Shown: piece by piece, positions 6,272-13,503 of the stretch
Layout: each line of letters opens with the position of its first letter
Position numbering within the stretch: the first letter of the stretch is position 1
Translations under genes and position numbers: made by a program
The notes under the pieces: model-generated
Database searches by the model: none
The model's input: the letters and a program-made list of their open reading frames with translations, nothing else
Told to the model about the DNA's origin: nothing
NCBI GenBank assembly: GCA_017427645.1
Contig: JAFRSI010000050.1
Location: 1 to 32,531, forward strand
Direction: 5' to 3'
Source of the DNA: Oscillospiraceae bacterium
Lineage (GTDB): Bacteria > Bacillota > Clostridia > Oscillospirales > Oscillospiraceae
Length of the DNA: 32,531 nt

Positions 6272-6964
6272 TTATTCCTGGCGCGGGTCAATATACTTGA
6301 CCGCGGCGTCCCACTGGCCGTAGTGGCCGGTGGCCTTCTGGATGGCGACATTGGCGTCGTCGCCCTTCTTGATGAAGTCCATCATCTTGCCCAGATTGAT
6401 GAACTCGTAACCGATGACCTCGCCCTCGGCGTTGAGCGCCATACGGGAGCAGTAGCCCTCCACCATCTCCAGGTAGCGGGGACCCTTCTCGCGGGTGGCG
6501 AACATGGTGCCGATCTGGGAGCGCAGGCCCTTGCCCAGGTCCTCCATGGAGGCGCCCACGGCCAGGCCGCCCTCGGAGAAAGCGGACTGGGTGCGGCCAT
6601 AGACGATCTGCAGGAACAGCTCGCGCATGGCGGTGTTGATGGCGTCGCACACCAGGTCGGTGTTCAGGGCCTCCAGCAGGGTCTTGCCGATGAGGATCTC
6701 GGAAGCCATGGCGGCGCTGTGGGTCATGCCGGAGCAGCCGATGGTCTCCACCAGCGCCTCTTCGATGATGCCGTCCTTCACGTTCAGCGTCAGCTTGCAG
6801 GCGCCCTGCTGGGGAGCGCACCAGCCGATGCCGTGGGTAAAGCCGGAGATATCGCTGATCTCCTTGGCCTGGACCCACTTGCCTTCTTCGGGGATGGGGG
6901 CCGGACCGTGGTATGCGCCCTTGGCGACGGGACACATATGCTGTACTTCGGTCGTGTAAATCAT
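6272..6964 (-). CDS. Iron-sulfur cluster assembly scaffold-like protein (NifU N-terminal type)
   Basis: A 230-aa protein with an IscU/NifU-N-like core: KLTLNVKDGIIEEALVETIGCSGMTHSAAMASE matches the scaffold pattern in which GCS carries a ligand Cys (C77). Further cysteines are C11, C49, C56 and C106. It is longer than classical IscU (about 130 aa), with an N-terminal extension and a C-terminal EGYCSRMALN/GYEFINLGKMMDFIKKG region. It is the first gene of the pair with the GGGtGRT protein. No cysteine desulfurase lies in the window, so sulfur donation must come from elsewhere, or the protein has another job. Confidence 0.85.
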   Translation of the reverse strand: MIYTTEVQHMCPVAKGAYHGPAPIPEEGKWVQAKEISDISGFTHGIGWCAPQQGACKLTLNVKDGIIEEALVETIGCSGMTHSAAMASEILIGKTLLEALNTDLVCDAINTAMRELFLQIVYGRTQSAFSEGGLAVGASMEDLGKGLRSQIGTMFATREKGPRYLEMVEGYCSRMALNAEGEVIGYEFINLGKMMDFIKKGDDANVAIQKATGHYGQWDAAVKYIDPRQE

Positions 6965-7011
6965 AGTGACGATGTTCCTTTCTATCGAGATTTTAATTTG
7001 AATACCGCATT

Positions 7012-7040
7012 ATTATATCAGACGCGGCGGCGCAGCGCAA
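7012..7040 (-). promoter_or_regulatory. Sigma-A promoter of the scaffold-GGGtGRT operon
   Basis: The minus strand reads TTGCGC (7035-7040), 17 bases, TATAAT (7012-7017). The leader is about 40 bases. Confidence 0.65.
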
Positions 7041-7054
7041 GAGGAAAGGCCTCC

Positions 7055-8050
7055 CTACCGGGCCACGAATCCGATCTTTCTTTGGACCTTGCTCAGGGTT
7101 TTGCCTGCCAGATACTGGGCCCGCTGGGCGCCGGTGCGGTACACGCTCTCCAGATACGCCTTATCCGCACTCAGCCGCTCGGCCTCCTCCCGGATGGGAC
7201 GCAGCAGCTCCACCACCGCCTCGCCCACGGCGGGCTTGAACACGCCGTAGCCCTGGCCGGCAAAGGCCTCCTCCGCCTCGGCCACGGTTTTGCCGGTGGC
7301 CGCGCAGTAGATGGTCAGCAGGTTGGAGATGCCGGGCTTGTTGACCTTGTCGAAGCGCACCGCCGTCTCGCAGTCGGTGACGGCCCGCTTGAACTTCTTC
7401 ATGATGACCTCGGGCTTGTCCATCAGATTCACACAGCCCTCCGGCATGGATTTGCTCATCTTGGTGGTGGGATCGTCCAGGGACATGAGCCGTGCGCCCA
7501 GCTTGGGGATAAAGGGCTCCGGCAGCACAAAGGTGTCGCCGTAGACGCCGTTGAAGCGGACGGCGATGTCCCGGCACAGCTCCACGTGCTGCTTCTGATC
7601 CTCGCCAACGGGCACCAGATCCGCCTGATACAGCAGGATGTCCGCCGCCATCAGCACCGGATAGGTGAACAGGCCCGCTGTGATATTGTCGGCGTGCTGC
7701 TGGGATTTGGCCTTGAACTGGGTCATGCGGCTCAGCTCGCCGAACTGGGTATAGCAGCCCAGGATCCACCCCAGCTCCGCGTGCTGAGGCACGTGGCTCT
7801 GGATGAACATGATGTTCTTCTCCGGGTCCAGGCCGCAGGCGATATACTGGGCCAGCTGGGCCACGGAGCGCTTGCGCAGCAGAGCCGGGTCCTGACGGAC
7901 GGTGATGGCGTGCTCGTCCACGATGCAGAAGAGGCAGTCATACTCGTCCTGCAGGGCCACCCAGTTGCGGATAGCGCCCATATAGGAGCCCAATGTCAGC
8001 TCACCGGAGGGCTGGATGCCGCTGAAGATCCGTTTTCTTTTTTCTTCCAT
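7055..8050 (-). CDS. trpS: Tryptophanyl-tRNA synthetase
   Basis: Charges tRNA-Trp; class Ic dimeric enzyme in the cytoplasm. The 331-aa protein has a HIGH-type motif in GIQPSGELTLGSYMG (residues 11-25) and KMSKS at 197-201, with the connective GDTFVLPEPFIPK and DQKQHVELCRDIA segments of the family. The ATG at 8050 has AAGGGAG about ten bases upstream. The promoter lies at 8094-8122 and the leader is too short for a T-box, so the gene is not under T-box control in the usual way. It is divergent from gltX, another aminoacyl-tRNA synthetase gene. Confidence 0.95.
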   Translation of the reverse strand: MEEKRKRIFSGIQPSGELTLGSYMGAIRNWVALQDEYDCLFCIVDEHAITVRQDPALLRKRSVAQLAQYIACGLDPEKNIMFIQSHVPQHAELGWILGCYTQFGELSRMTQFKAKSQQHADNITAGLFTYPVLMAADILLYQADLVPVGEDQKQHVELCRDIAVRFNGVYGDTFVLPEPFIPKLGARLMSLDDPTTKMSKSMPEGCVNLMDKPEVIMKKFKRAVTDCETAVRFDKVNKPGISNLLTIYCAATGKTVAEAEEAFAGQGYGVFKPAVGEAVVELLRPIREEAERLSADKAYLESVYRTGAQRAQYLAGKTLSKVQRKIGFVAR

Positions 8051-8093
8051 GCACTTCACACTCCCTTCGCGTATCGTGCAAAATAACGAAATA

Positions 8094-8122
8094 ATTTTAC
8101 CACAGGTCCCGCCGCAATGCAA
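8094..8122 (-). promoter_or_regulatory. Sigma-A promoter of trpS
   Basis: The minus strand reads TTGCAT (8117-8122), 17 bases, TAAAAT (8094-8099), with TGG immediately before the -10. Confidence 0.7.
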
Positions 8123-8140
8123 GAATTGGTTGATTTGTAA

Positions 8141-8170
8141 TTGACTTTTCCCGTCTTGCTCCCATATAAT
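8141..8170 (+). promoter_or_regulatory. Sigma-A promoter of gltX
   Basis: TTGACT (8141-8146), 18 bases, TATAAT (8165-8170). The leader is about 35 bases, ending in AAAGGAGG, and leaves no room for a T-box. Confidence 0.75.
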
Positions 8171-8211
8171 ATTTGAGTGATTTTGTACCGCCACAAAGGA
8201 GGTTTTTCCTT

Positions 8212-9702
8212 ATGACAATCGACCGCGCCTATTTTGACGCCATGGAGGCCAGGATCCCCCACGGGATGGTCCGTACCCGCTTCGCCCCCTCTCCCACCGG
8301 CTATATGCACGTGGGCAATCTGCGCACGGCCCTGTATACCTGGCTCATCGCCCGCTCCCAGGGAGGCACCTTCATCCTCCGCATCGAGGATACCGACCAG
8401 GGCCGCCTGGTGGACGGCGCGGTGGACGTGATCTACCGCACCATGGCCGAATGCGGCCTGGACCACGACGAGGGCCCCGACGTGGGCGGCCCGGTGGCCC
8501 CCTATATCCAGTCCCAGCGCCGGGACACCTACGGCCGCTACGCCCGCTTGCTGGTGGAGCTGGGCCACGCCTACTACTGCTTCTGCGAGAAGACGGAGTC
8601 CGAGGAGGACAGCGGTGAGTTCGGCCGGGACGCCGATCCCTGCCGGAATCTGAGCCCCGCGGATGTCCAGGCCAGGCTGGATGCCGGCTGCCCCTATGTG
8701 ATCCGCCAGCGGATCCCCGACAGCGGCACCACCACCTTCCATGACGCCATTTTCGGCGACATCACCGTGGAGAATTCCACCCTGGACGACCAGGTCCTGC
8801 TGAAGCGGGACGGGCTGCCCACCTATAACTTTGCCAACGTCATCGACGACCACCTGATGGGCATCACCCACGTGGTCCGGGGCAGCGAATACCTCTCCTC
8901 CGCCCCCAAGTACAACCTGCTCTATCAGGCCTTCGGCTGGGAGGTCCCCACCTACGTTCATTGCTCCCCCGTCATGCGCGACGCCCAGAACAAGATGTCC
9001 AAGCGCCACGGCGATCCCAGCTACGAGGATCTCAAGGCCCAGGGCTATCTGACCGAGGCCATCCTCAACTACGTGGCCCTGCTGGGCTGGAGCCCCAAGG
9101 GCGAGCTGGCAGAACAGGAGATCTTCTCCCTGCCGGAGCTGGTGAAGGCCTTTGACATCAGCGGCGTCTCCAAGTCCCCCGCCATTTTTGACCGGGCCAA
9201 GCTGGATCACTTCAACGCCGTCTATCTGCGCGCCCTGTCGCCGGAGGATTTCCACAAGGCAGCTCTGCCCTATATCCGCCAGGCGGTAAAGGGGCCGCAG
9301 TTTGACACCGCCGCCATCGCCGCCCTGCTGCAGGCCCGCTGCGAGCGGCTCACCGATATCCCGGAGAAGCTGGACTTCTTCGACGAGCTGCCTGATTACG
9401 AGCTGGATTTCTTCACCAACAAGAAATCCAAGACCAACCCCGAGGTGTGCCGGGATATGCTCCGCGCAGCCATTCCCATGCTGGAGCAGCTGCCCGCATG
9501 GAGCGACAAGGCCATTCACGACGGCCTCATCGACCTGGCCGCCCGCCTGGAGGTCAAGAACGCCACTCTCATGTGGCCGGTGCGCATCGCCGCCGCCGGC
9601 AAGCTGGTGACTCCCGGCGGCGCCGTGGAGATCTGCCGGATCCTGGGACGGGAGGAGACGCTGCGCCGCCTGCGCCTGGGGCTTGCGCGACTGGAGGCGT
9701 AA
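8212..9702 (+). CDS. gltX: Glutamyl-tRNA synthetase
   Basis: Charges tRNA-Glu (and possibly tRNA-Gln for later amidation). The 496-aa class Ib enzyme has RFAPSPTGYMHVGNLRTAL (HIGH motif near residue 33) and KMSKRHGD (261-268). CFC at 123-125 with a further Cys near 143 resembles the zinc-binding insert. The ATG at 8212 is chosen for AAAGGAGG nine bases upstream; a start 39 bases earlier lacks a site. The stop codon overlaps the next gene as TAATG, so gltX and spoIIM are co-transcribed. Confidence 0.95.
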   Translation: MTIDRAYFDAMEARIPHGMVRTRFAPSPTGYMHVGNLRTALYTWLIARSQGGTFILRIEDTDQGRLVDGAVDVIYRTMAECGLDHDEGPDVGGPVAPYIQSQRRDTYGRYARLLVELGHAYYCFCEKTESEEDSGEFGRDADPCRNLSPADVQARLDAGCPYVIRQRIPDSGTTTFHDAIFGDITVENSTLDDQVLLKRDGLPTYNFANVIDDHLMGITHVVRGSEYLSSAPKYNLLYQAFGWEVPTYVHCSPVMRDAQNKMSKRHGDPSYEDLKAQGYLTEAILNYVALLGWSPKGELAEQEIFSLPELVKAFDISGVSKSPAIFDRAKLDHFNAVYLRALSPEDFHKAALPYIRQAVKGPQFDTAAIAALLQARCERLTDIPEKLDFFDELPDYELDFFTNKKSKTNPEVCRDMLRAAIPMLEQLPAWSDKAIHDGLIDLAARLEVKNATLMWPVRIAAAGKLVTPGGAVEICRILGREETLRRLRLGLARLEA

Positions 9703-10325
9703 TGGAAGAAAACAACCGCAGCAGTCTGCCCCTGGGCCCTTTCTATCGGGACGAGCGCTTTCTGCACGCACTGCGGATCACCGCCGTTTCTTTTGTCGTG
9801 CTGGTGGTGCTGTCTCTGGCGGCAGGACTGCTCTTTCCCTCCATTCCCGCCAACCTGGCCCAACAGTTTCACCATATGGTAGACGAAGCGGGCCTGGTAG
9901 ACGAAACCGGCGCGTACGACGCCCTGGCTATCTTTTCCCACAACCTGCAGGCCATGGCCATCGCCGCGTTCTGCGGCCTGATCCCCTTTCTCCATCTGCC
10001 GGCTCTGCTGCTGGGCGTCAACGCCATGCTGCTGGGCGCCATGGCCGCCCACTACGTCAACAGCGGTCTTTCTCTGCTGCTGTATCTGACCGGCTTGTTT
10101 CCCCACGGGATCTTTGAGCTTCCGGCCATCGTTCTCTCCATGACCTGCGGGCTCTATCTCTGCAATTACCTGACCGGGCGGATCATCCGCCGGGATCAGA
10201 CGCCCAGGCAGCCCGTTTTCCGGCGGATCGCCCGGGTCTTCTGCCTGGCCATCGCCCCTCTGCTGCTTCTTGCAGCGCTGCTGGAGGCCTACGTGACCCC
10301 ACTGATTTTGAATTCCCTGCTGTAA
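9702..10325 (+). CDS. spoIIM: Stage II sporulation protein M family membrane protein
   Basis: A 207-aa integral membrane protein with about five hydrophobic spans (near residues 26-46, 78-97, 98-118, 122-160 and 178-203). Hallmarks of the SpoIIM family are FSHNLQAMAIAAFCGLIP, LLLGVNAMLLG and the signature PHGIFELPAI. SpoIIM works with SpoIID and SpoIIP in peptidoglycan remodelling during forespore engulfment in Bacillus; other members of the family are general membrane proteins, so the sporulation role is an inference. The ATG overlaps the gltX stop codon, with GGAGG just upstream. No spoIID or spoIIP is next to it. Transcription may continue into glnA. Confidence 0.85.
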   Translation: MEENNRSSLPLGPFYRDERFLHALRITAVSFVVLVVLSLAAGLLFPSIPANLAQQFHHMVDEAGLVDETGAYDALAIFSHNLQAMAIAAFCGLIPFLHLPALLLGVNAMLLGAMAAHYVNSGLSLLLYLTGLFPHGIFELPAIVLSMTCGLYLCNYLTGRIIRRDQTPRQPVFRRIARVFCLAIAPLLLLAALLEAYVTPLILNSLL

Positions 10326-10365
10326 ATCCATATTATTTGCGCAATGCGCGAAAGGAGTGTGCCCA

Positions 10366-12435
10366 ATGTACGAAAAGTTCATCGACATCACGGAACTGTT
10401 TGGAAGCATGGTATTCAGCGAGGATCAGATGCAGCAGCGTCTGAGTCCGGCGTGCTACACCGCCTGGAAGAGCTGTGTCAGCCAGGGCACTACCCTGGAC
10501 CGCACCAGTGCCGACGAGATCGCCGAGGCCATGAAGGAGTGGGCCGTGGAGAAAGGCGCCACCCACTTCACCCACTGGTTTCAGCCCATGACCGGCTTTA
10601 CCGCCGAGAAGCATGAGGGCTTCCTCTCCTCCACCGGCCGGAACAAGGTGCTGATGGAGCTGGGCGGCAAAGCCCTGACCCGGGGCGAGGCCGACGCCTC
10701 CAGCTTCCCCTCCGGCGGTCTCCGGGCCACCTTCGAGGCCCGCGGCTATACCGCCTGGGACCCCACCTCCTATGCCTTCGTCAAGGATAACACGCTCTAT
10801 ATCCCCACCATCTTCTGCTCCTACGGCGGCGAGACGCTGGATAAGAAGACGCCTCTGCTGCGCTCCATCCGGGTGCTGGACCGCCAGTGCGTCCGTATCC
10901 TGCGGCTGTTCGGCAACGACAGGGTGCAGCACGTGACGCCCCAGGTGGGCCCTGAGCAGGAGTATTTCCTCATTGACCGCGCCATGTACGACCGGCGGGA
11001 GGATCTCAAGCTCTGCGGCCGGACCCTGTTTGGCGCCAAGCCTCCCAAGGGCCAGGAGCTGGACGACCACTACTACGGCGCCATCAAGCCCCGCGTGGCA
11101 GCGTTCATGCGGGAGCTGGACGAAGAGCTTTGGAAGCTGGGCGTCCCCGCCAAAACGGAGCACAACGAGGTGGCCCCCAGCCAGCACGAGCTGGCCCCCA
11201 TTTACTCCGACGCCAACTCCGCCTGCGACTACAACCAGCTGACCATGGAGCTGCTCAAGCGGGTGGCCTCCCGTCACGATCTGGTGTGCCTGCTTCACGA
11301 GAAGCCCTTTGCCGGCGTCAACGGCAGCGGCAAGCACGATAACTGGTCCCTGGCCACCGACGAGGGGGAGAACCTCCTCAAGCCGGGCCGCACCCCCAGT
11401 CAGAACGCCCAGTTCCTGCTGTTCCTGGCAGCCTTTGTCAAGGGCGTGGACGAGTACCAGGAGATGCTGCGCTGCTGCGTCAGCTATCCCGGCAACGACC
11501 ACCGCCTGGGCGGCAACGAGGCCCCGCCGGCCATCGTCTCCATCTTCCTGGGCGACGAGCTTGCCGCCGTCATTCAGGCCATCATCAGCGGTTCGGAGTA
11601 CGTGGACGTGGCCAAGCGCCGGCTGGAGATCGGTGTGGACACCATGCCGGAGATCCCCCAGGACACCACGGACCGCAACCGCACCTCCCCCCTGGCCTTC
11701 ACCGGCAACAAGTTCGAATTCCGCATGCTGGGCTCCTCCCAATCCATTGCCAGCCCCAACGTGGTGCTCAACACCATGATGGCCGAGGAGCTGAGCCGCT
11801 TTGCCGACCGGCTGGAGAAGGCCGACGATTTCCGTGCCGATCTGCAGGAGCTGCTGCGGGAGACCTTCCGGGATCACCAGCGGATCATTTTCAACGGCAA
11901 CGGCTACGGAGAGGAGTGGGTCGCCGAGGCCGCGCGCCGCGGGCTCAGCAACCTGAAGGACACCGTGGATTGCATGCCCGCCTATATCAGCGACCGGAAT
12001 GTGGATCTCTTCACCCGCCACGGCATTTTCAGCTATAAGGAGATGCGGGCACGCTACGAGATCCACCTGGAAAACTACTGCAAGGTCACGACCATTGAGG
12101 CCAATACCCTGCTGGATATGGCGCAGCGGCACATCCTGCCCGCCGTGTTCCGTTACAGCCGCGAGCTCTCCTCCGGCGCCTCCCGGGCACAGCGTGTCCT
12201 GGCCGAGGAGCTGGACCGCAGCGGTGACAGCCTCTACGACCTGTGCCTCGCCCTCCGCCAGGCGCTGGAAAAAGCCCCCGCTCTGGACGGCGGCATCGAC
12301 TCGGCCCGGTATTTCCGGGATGAGGTGGTGCCCATGATCCGCCGTGCCGGCGAGCTGATCAGCTCTCTGGAGACCATCACCGCCGCCGAGCACTGGCCCT
12401 ATCCCACCTATGCGGATATCCTGTTCAGCGTGTAA
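10366..12435 (+). CDS. glnA: Glutamine synthetase, type III
   Basis: Makes glutamine from glutamate, ammonia and ATP. The 689-aa length and motif order are those of the large type III (GlnN) enzymes: FPSGGLRATFEARGYT, GPEQEYFLID (195-204), KTEHNEVAPSQHE (263-275), HEKPFAGVNGSGKHDNWS (311-328), GGNEAPPAIVSIFLG and FTGNKFEFRMLGSS. The ATG at 10366 has AAAGGAG eight bases upstream. It lies 40 bases after spoIIM with no terminator between, so it may be part of the gltX operon. A terminator follows. No P-II or GlnR site could be identified. Confidence 0.95.
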   Translation: MYEKFIDITELFGSMVFSEDQMQQRLSPACYTAWKSCVSQGTTLDRTSADEIAEAMKEWAVEKGATHFTHWFQPMTGFTAEKHEGFLSSTGRNKVLMELGGKALTRGEADASSFPSGGLRATFEARGYTAWDPTSYAFVKDNTLYIPTIFCSYGGETLDKKTPLLRSIRVLDRQCVRILRLFGNDRVQHVTPQVGPEQEYFLIDRAMYDRREDLKLCGRTLFGAKPPKGQELDDHYYGAIKPRVAAFMRELDEELWKLGVPAKTEHNEVAPSQHELAPIYSDANSACDYNQLTMELLKRVASRHDLVCLLHEKPFAGVNGSGKHDNWSLATDEGENLLKPGRTPSQNAQFLLFLAAFVKGVDEYQEMLRCCVSYPGNDHRLGGNEAPPAIVSIFLGDELAAVIQAIISGSEYVDVAKRRLEIGVDTMPEIPQDTTDRNRTSPLAFTGNKFEFRMLGSSQSIASPNVVLNTMMAEELSRFADRLEKADDFRADLQELLRETFRDHQRIIFNGNGYGEEWVAEAARRGLSNLKDTVDCMPAYISDRNVDLFTRHGIFSYKEMRARYEIHLENYCKVTTIEANTLLDMAQRHILPAVFRYSRELSSGASRAQRVLAEELDRSGDSLYDLCLALRQALEKAPALDGGIDSARYFRDEVVPMIRRAGELISSLETITAAEHWPYPTYADILFSV

Positions 12436-12449
12436 AACCAATGAAAAAA

Positions 12450-12481
12450 GCTGCCGATGTCAAAGGACATCGGCCGCTTTT
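12450..12481 (+). terminator. Terminator of glnA
   Basis: Stem GCCGATGTC / GACATCGGC (12453-12461 with 12466-12474) extended by outer pairs, followed by CTTTTC. It lies 14 bases after the glnA stop codon. Confidence 0.8.
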
Positions 12482-12498
12482 CGCCGTGAGGGATTCGA
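12482..12498 (-). repeat. Direct repeat of the tRNA-Arg T-loop/acceptor 3' end
   Basis: CGCCGTGAGGGATTCGA is identical, over 17 bases, to 12646-12662 inside tRNA-Arg. On the minus strand it reads as the T-loop, 3' T-stem and 3' acceptor strand of the tRNA. It lies 147 bases downstream of the real copy. It could be one side of an attachment-site duplication left by a lost element, or one end of the repeat at 12490-12587. Confidence 0.75.
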
Positions 12499-12587
12499 CT
12501 CTCACGGACGCAACACCCCACCGGGGTGTCGCTCCCAAAGCCCGCTGCGCCGCCGGCTTGCGGCCTTTGGAGTTCGTTTCGAATCCC
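12490..12587. repeat. 98-bp element bounded by T-arm-like inverted ends
   Basis: The unit starts GGGATTCGA (12490-12498) and ends TCGAATCCC (12579-12587), a perfect 9-bp inverted repeat that matches the conserved T-loop of tRNA genes. Inside are hairpins ACACCCC / GGGGTGT (12513-12529) and an imperfect one starting CTCCCAAAG near 12532 and ending CTTTGGAG near 12572. It codes for nothing. I recall a similar sequence next to tRNA genes in related genomes, but this cannot be confirmed here. Confidence 0.6.
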
Positions 12588-12602
12588 ACACCTTGGAATA
12601 AC

Positions 12603-12641
12603 AAAATCACCCCACACCGCAGCGCGGTGTGGGGTGATTTT
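12603..12641. terminator. Terminator of tRNA-Arg (bidirectional)
   Basis: A perfect 18-bp inverted repeat (12603-12620 with 12624-12641) closes a three-base loop. The outer AAAA / TTTT gives a U-tract in both directions. It adjoins the CCA end of the tRNA. Confidence 0.85.
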
Positions 12642-12717
12642 GGCACGCCGTGAGGGATTCGAACCCCCGGCCTTCTGGTCCGTAGCCAGACGCTCTATCC
12701 AGCTGAGCTAACGGCGC
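12641..12717 (-). tRNA. tRNA-Arg (anticodon ACG)
   Basis: The minus strand starts GCGCCGTTAGCTCAGCTGG, with the D-arm AGCTCAGCTGGATAGAGC. The anticodon stem TCTGG / CCAGA closes loop CTACGGA, giving anticodon ACG. The T-arm is GGGGGTTCGAATCCCTC. The acceptor strand ACGGCGT pairs with GCGCCGT with one G-U pair, followed by G and an encoded CCA, 77 bases in all. ACG is read as inosine-CG after deamination by TadA, serving CGU, CGC and CGA codons. It has its own promoter (12739-12767). Confidence 0.95.
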
Positions 12718-12738
12718 TTGTCTCTCAACAGCTTGATT

Positions 12739-12767
12739 AGAATACCATACTTTTTTTGAAATTGCAA
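12739..12767 (-). promoter_or_regulatory. Sigma-A promoter of tRNA-Arg
   Basis: The minus strand reads TTGCAA (12762-12767), 17 bases, TATTCT (12739-12744), about 22 bases before the mature 5' end. Confidence 0.65.
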
Positions 12768-12804
12768 TAGGGAAATTCATTTTTTGCGTTTTTTTTCTTC
12801 TCCC

Positions 12805-12833
12805 TTGTCAAATTCCATCGATTGTGCTATCTT
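12805..12833 (+). promoter_or_regulatory. Sigma-A promoter of the DivIVA-like gene
   Basis: TTGTCA (12805-12810), 17 bases, TATCTT (12828-12833). The start codon lies 38 bases downstream. Confidence 0.65.
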
Positions 12834-12870
12834 ATTACAAAAGATACGAAAAAAGCGGGAGGATATGGAT

Positions 12871-13446
12871 ATGAGCGCCACTTTTAAAACCTGCGTCTTC
12901 GGCGGCTTCGACCGGGAGGACGTCATTTCCTACATTGAAAAGACTGCCAAAGAAAACAAGGAGAAGCTTCAGGAACTCACTGACGCCAACGAAAAGCTGC
13001 GGCAGGACAACGAGGCCATGAGCGGGGAGCTCTCCGCCCTGCGGGAGAGCGCCGGGAAGTATCAGGCCATTGCCGAGGAGTACGAGGCCCTTCGCACCCA
13101 GGTGGCGGAGCTGACGAACCAGTCCCGGGAGCTGCAGGAGAAAAACGAGCAGCTGCGGGTCCAGGCGGACGAGTACCAATCCCTGCGGGACCACATCGCC
13201 GAGATCGAAATCTCCGCCCACCGCCGCACCCAGGAGTTCCGCTCCGCCGCCGTGGAGCAGCTCCACGGCCTGGTGGCCCGTCAGCGGGACAACTACGCCC
13301 AGCGGCGCACGGACTTCGCCTCCCTCTACGAGGGGCTGCGCGGGCAGATCCAGGCGGCGCAGGACGCGCTTGGCGCTCTGGATCTCTCGGGCTTCGATTC
13401 CATCGACGGGCAGCTCCAGGAGCTGGACGCCAGCCTGGACGAGTGA
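12871..13446 (+). CDS. DivIVA-like coiled-coil protein
   Basis: A 191-aa protein with a short N-terminal module (MSATFKTCVFGGFDREDVISYIEK) like the membrane-curvature-sensing head of DivIVA/GpsB proteins. A long heptad-type coiled coil follows (about residues 25-115, rich in E, K, Q, L), then a C-terminal helical and acidic tail. Proteins of this type mark the division site or poles, but it is shorter and less conserved than true DivIVA, so the exact role is open. The second ATG (12871) is chosen because GGGAGG lies eight bases upstream, whereas the ATG at 12865 is only two bases from it. It is a single-gene unit with its own promoter and terminator. Confidence 0.75.
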   Translation: MSATFKTCVFGGFDREDVISYIEKTAKENKEKLQELTDANEKLRQDNEAMSGELSALRESAGKYQAIAEEYEALRTQVAELTNQSRELQEKNEQLRVQADEYQSLRDHIAEIEISAHRRTQEFRSAAVEQLHGLVARQRDNYAQRRTDFASLYEGLRGQIQAAQDALGALDLSGFDSIDGQLQELDASLDE

Positions 13447-13454
13447 TATCCTGC

Positions 13455-13485
13455 AAAAGCCCCCTCCGACGGGAGGGGGCTTTTT
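13455..13485. terminator. Bidirectional terminator
   Basis: Stem GCCCCCTCC / GGAGGGGGC with AAAA before and TTTTTC after. It can end the DivIVA-like gene (plus) and the sortase gene (minus). Confidence 0.9.
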
Positions 13486-13503
13486 CTTATCATCCTGTTT
13501 CTC

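Noticed and set aside
5241..8086. Two long plus-strand open frames (360 and 587 codons) opposite the GGGtGRT, scaffold and trpS genes
   Set aside because: They are mirror frames of GC-rich genes: His/Gly/Val-repetitive translations, no ribosome site and no recognisable motif, while the minus strand has clear families.
8051..8211. T-box leader for trpS or gltX
   Set aside because: Both predicted leaders are under about 45 bases, and no specifier stem or T-box sequence is present.
8056..9771. 571-codon minus-strand frame opposite gltX
   Set aside because: Antisense shadow of a certain tRNA synthetase gene; the translation is low-complexity.
10333..12441. 702-codon minus-strand frame opposite glnA
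   Set aside because: Same reason; it spans the promoter-side gap as well and shows no domain.
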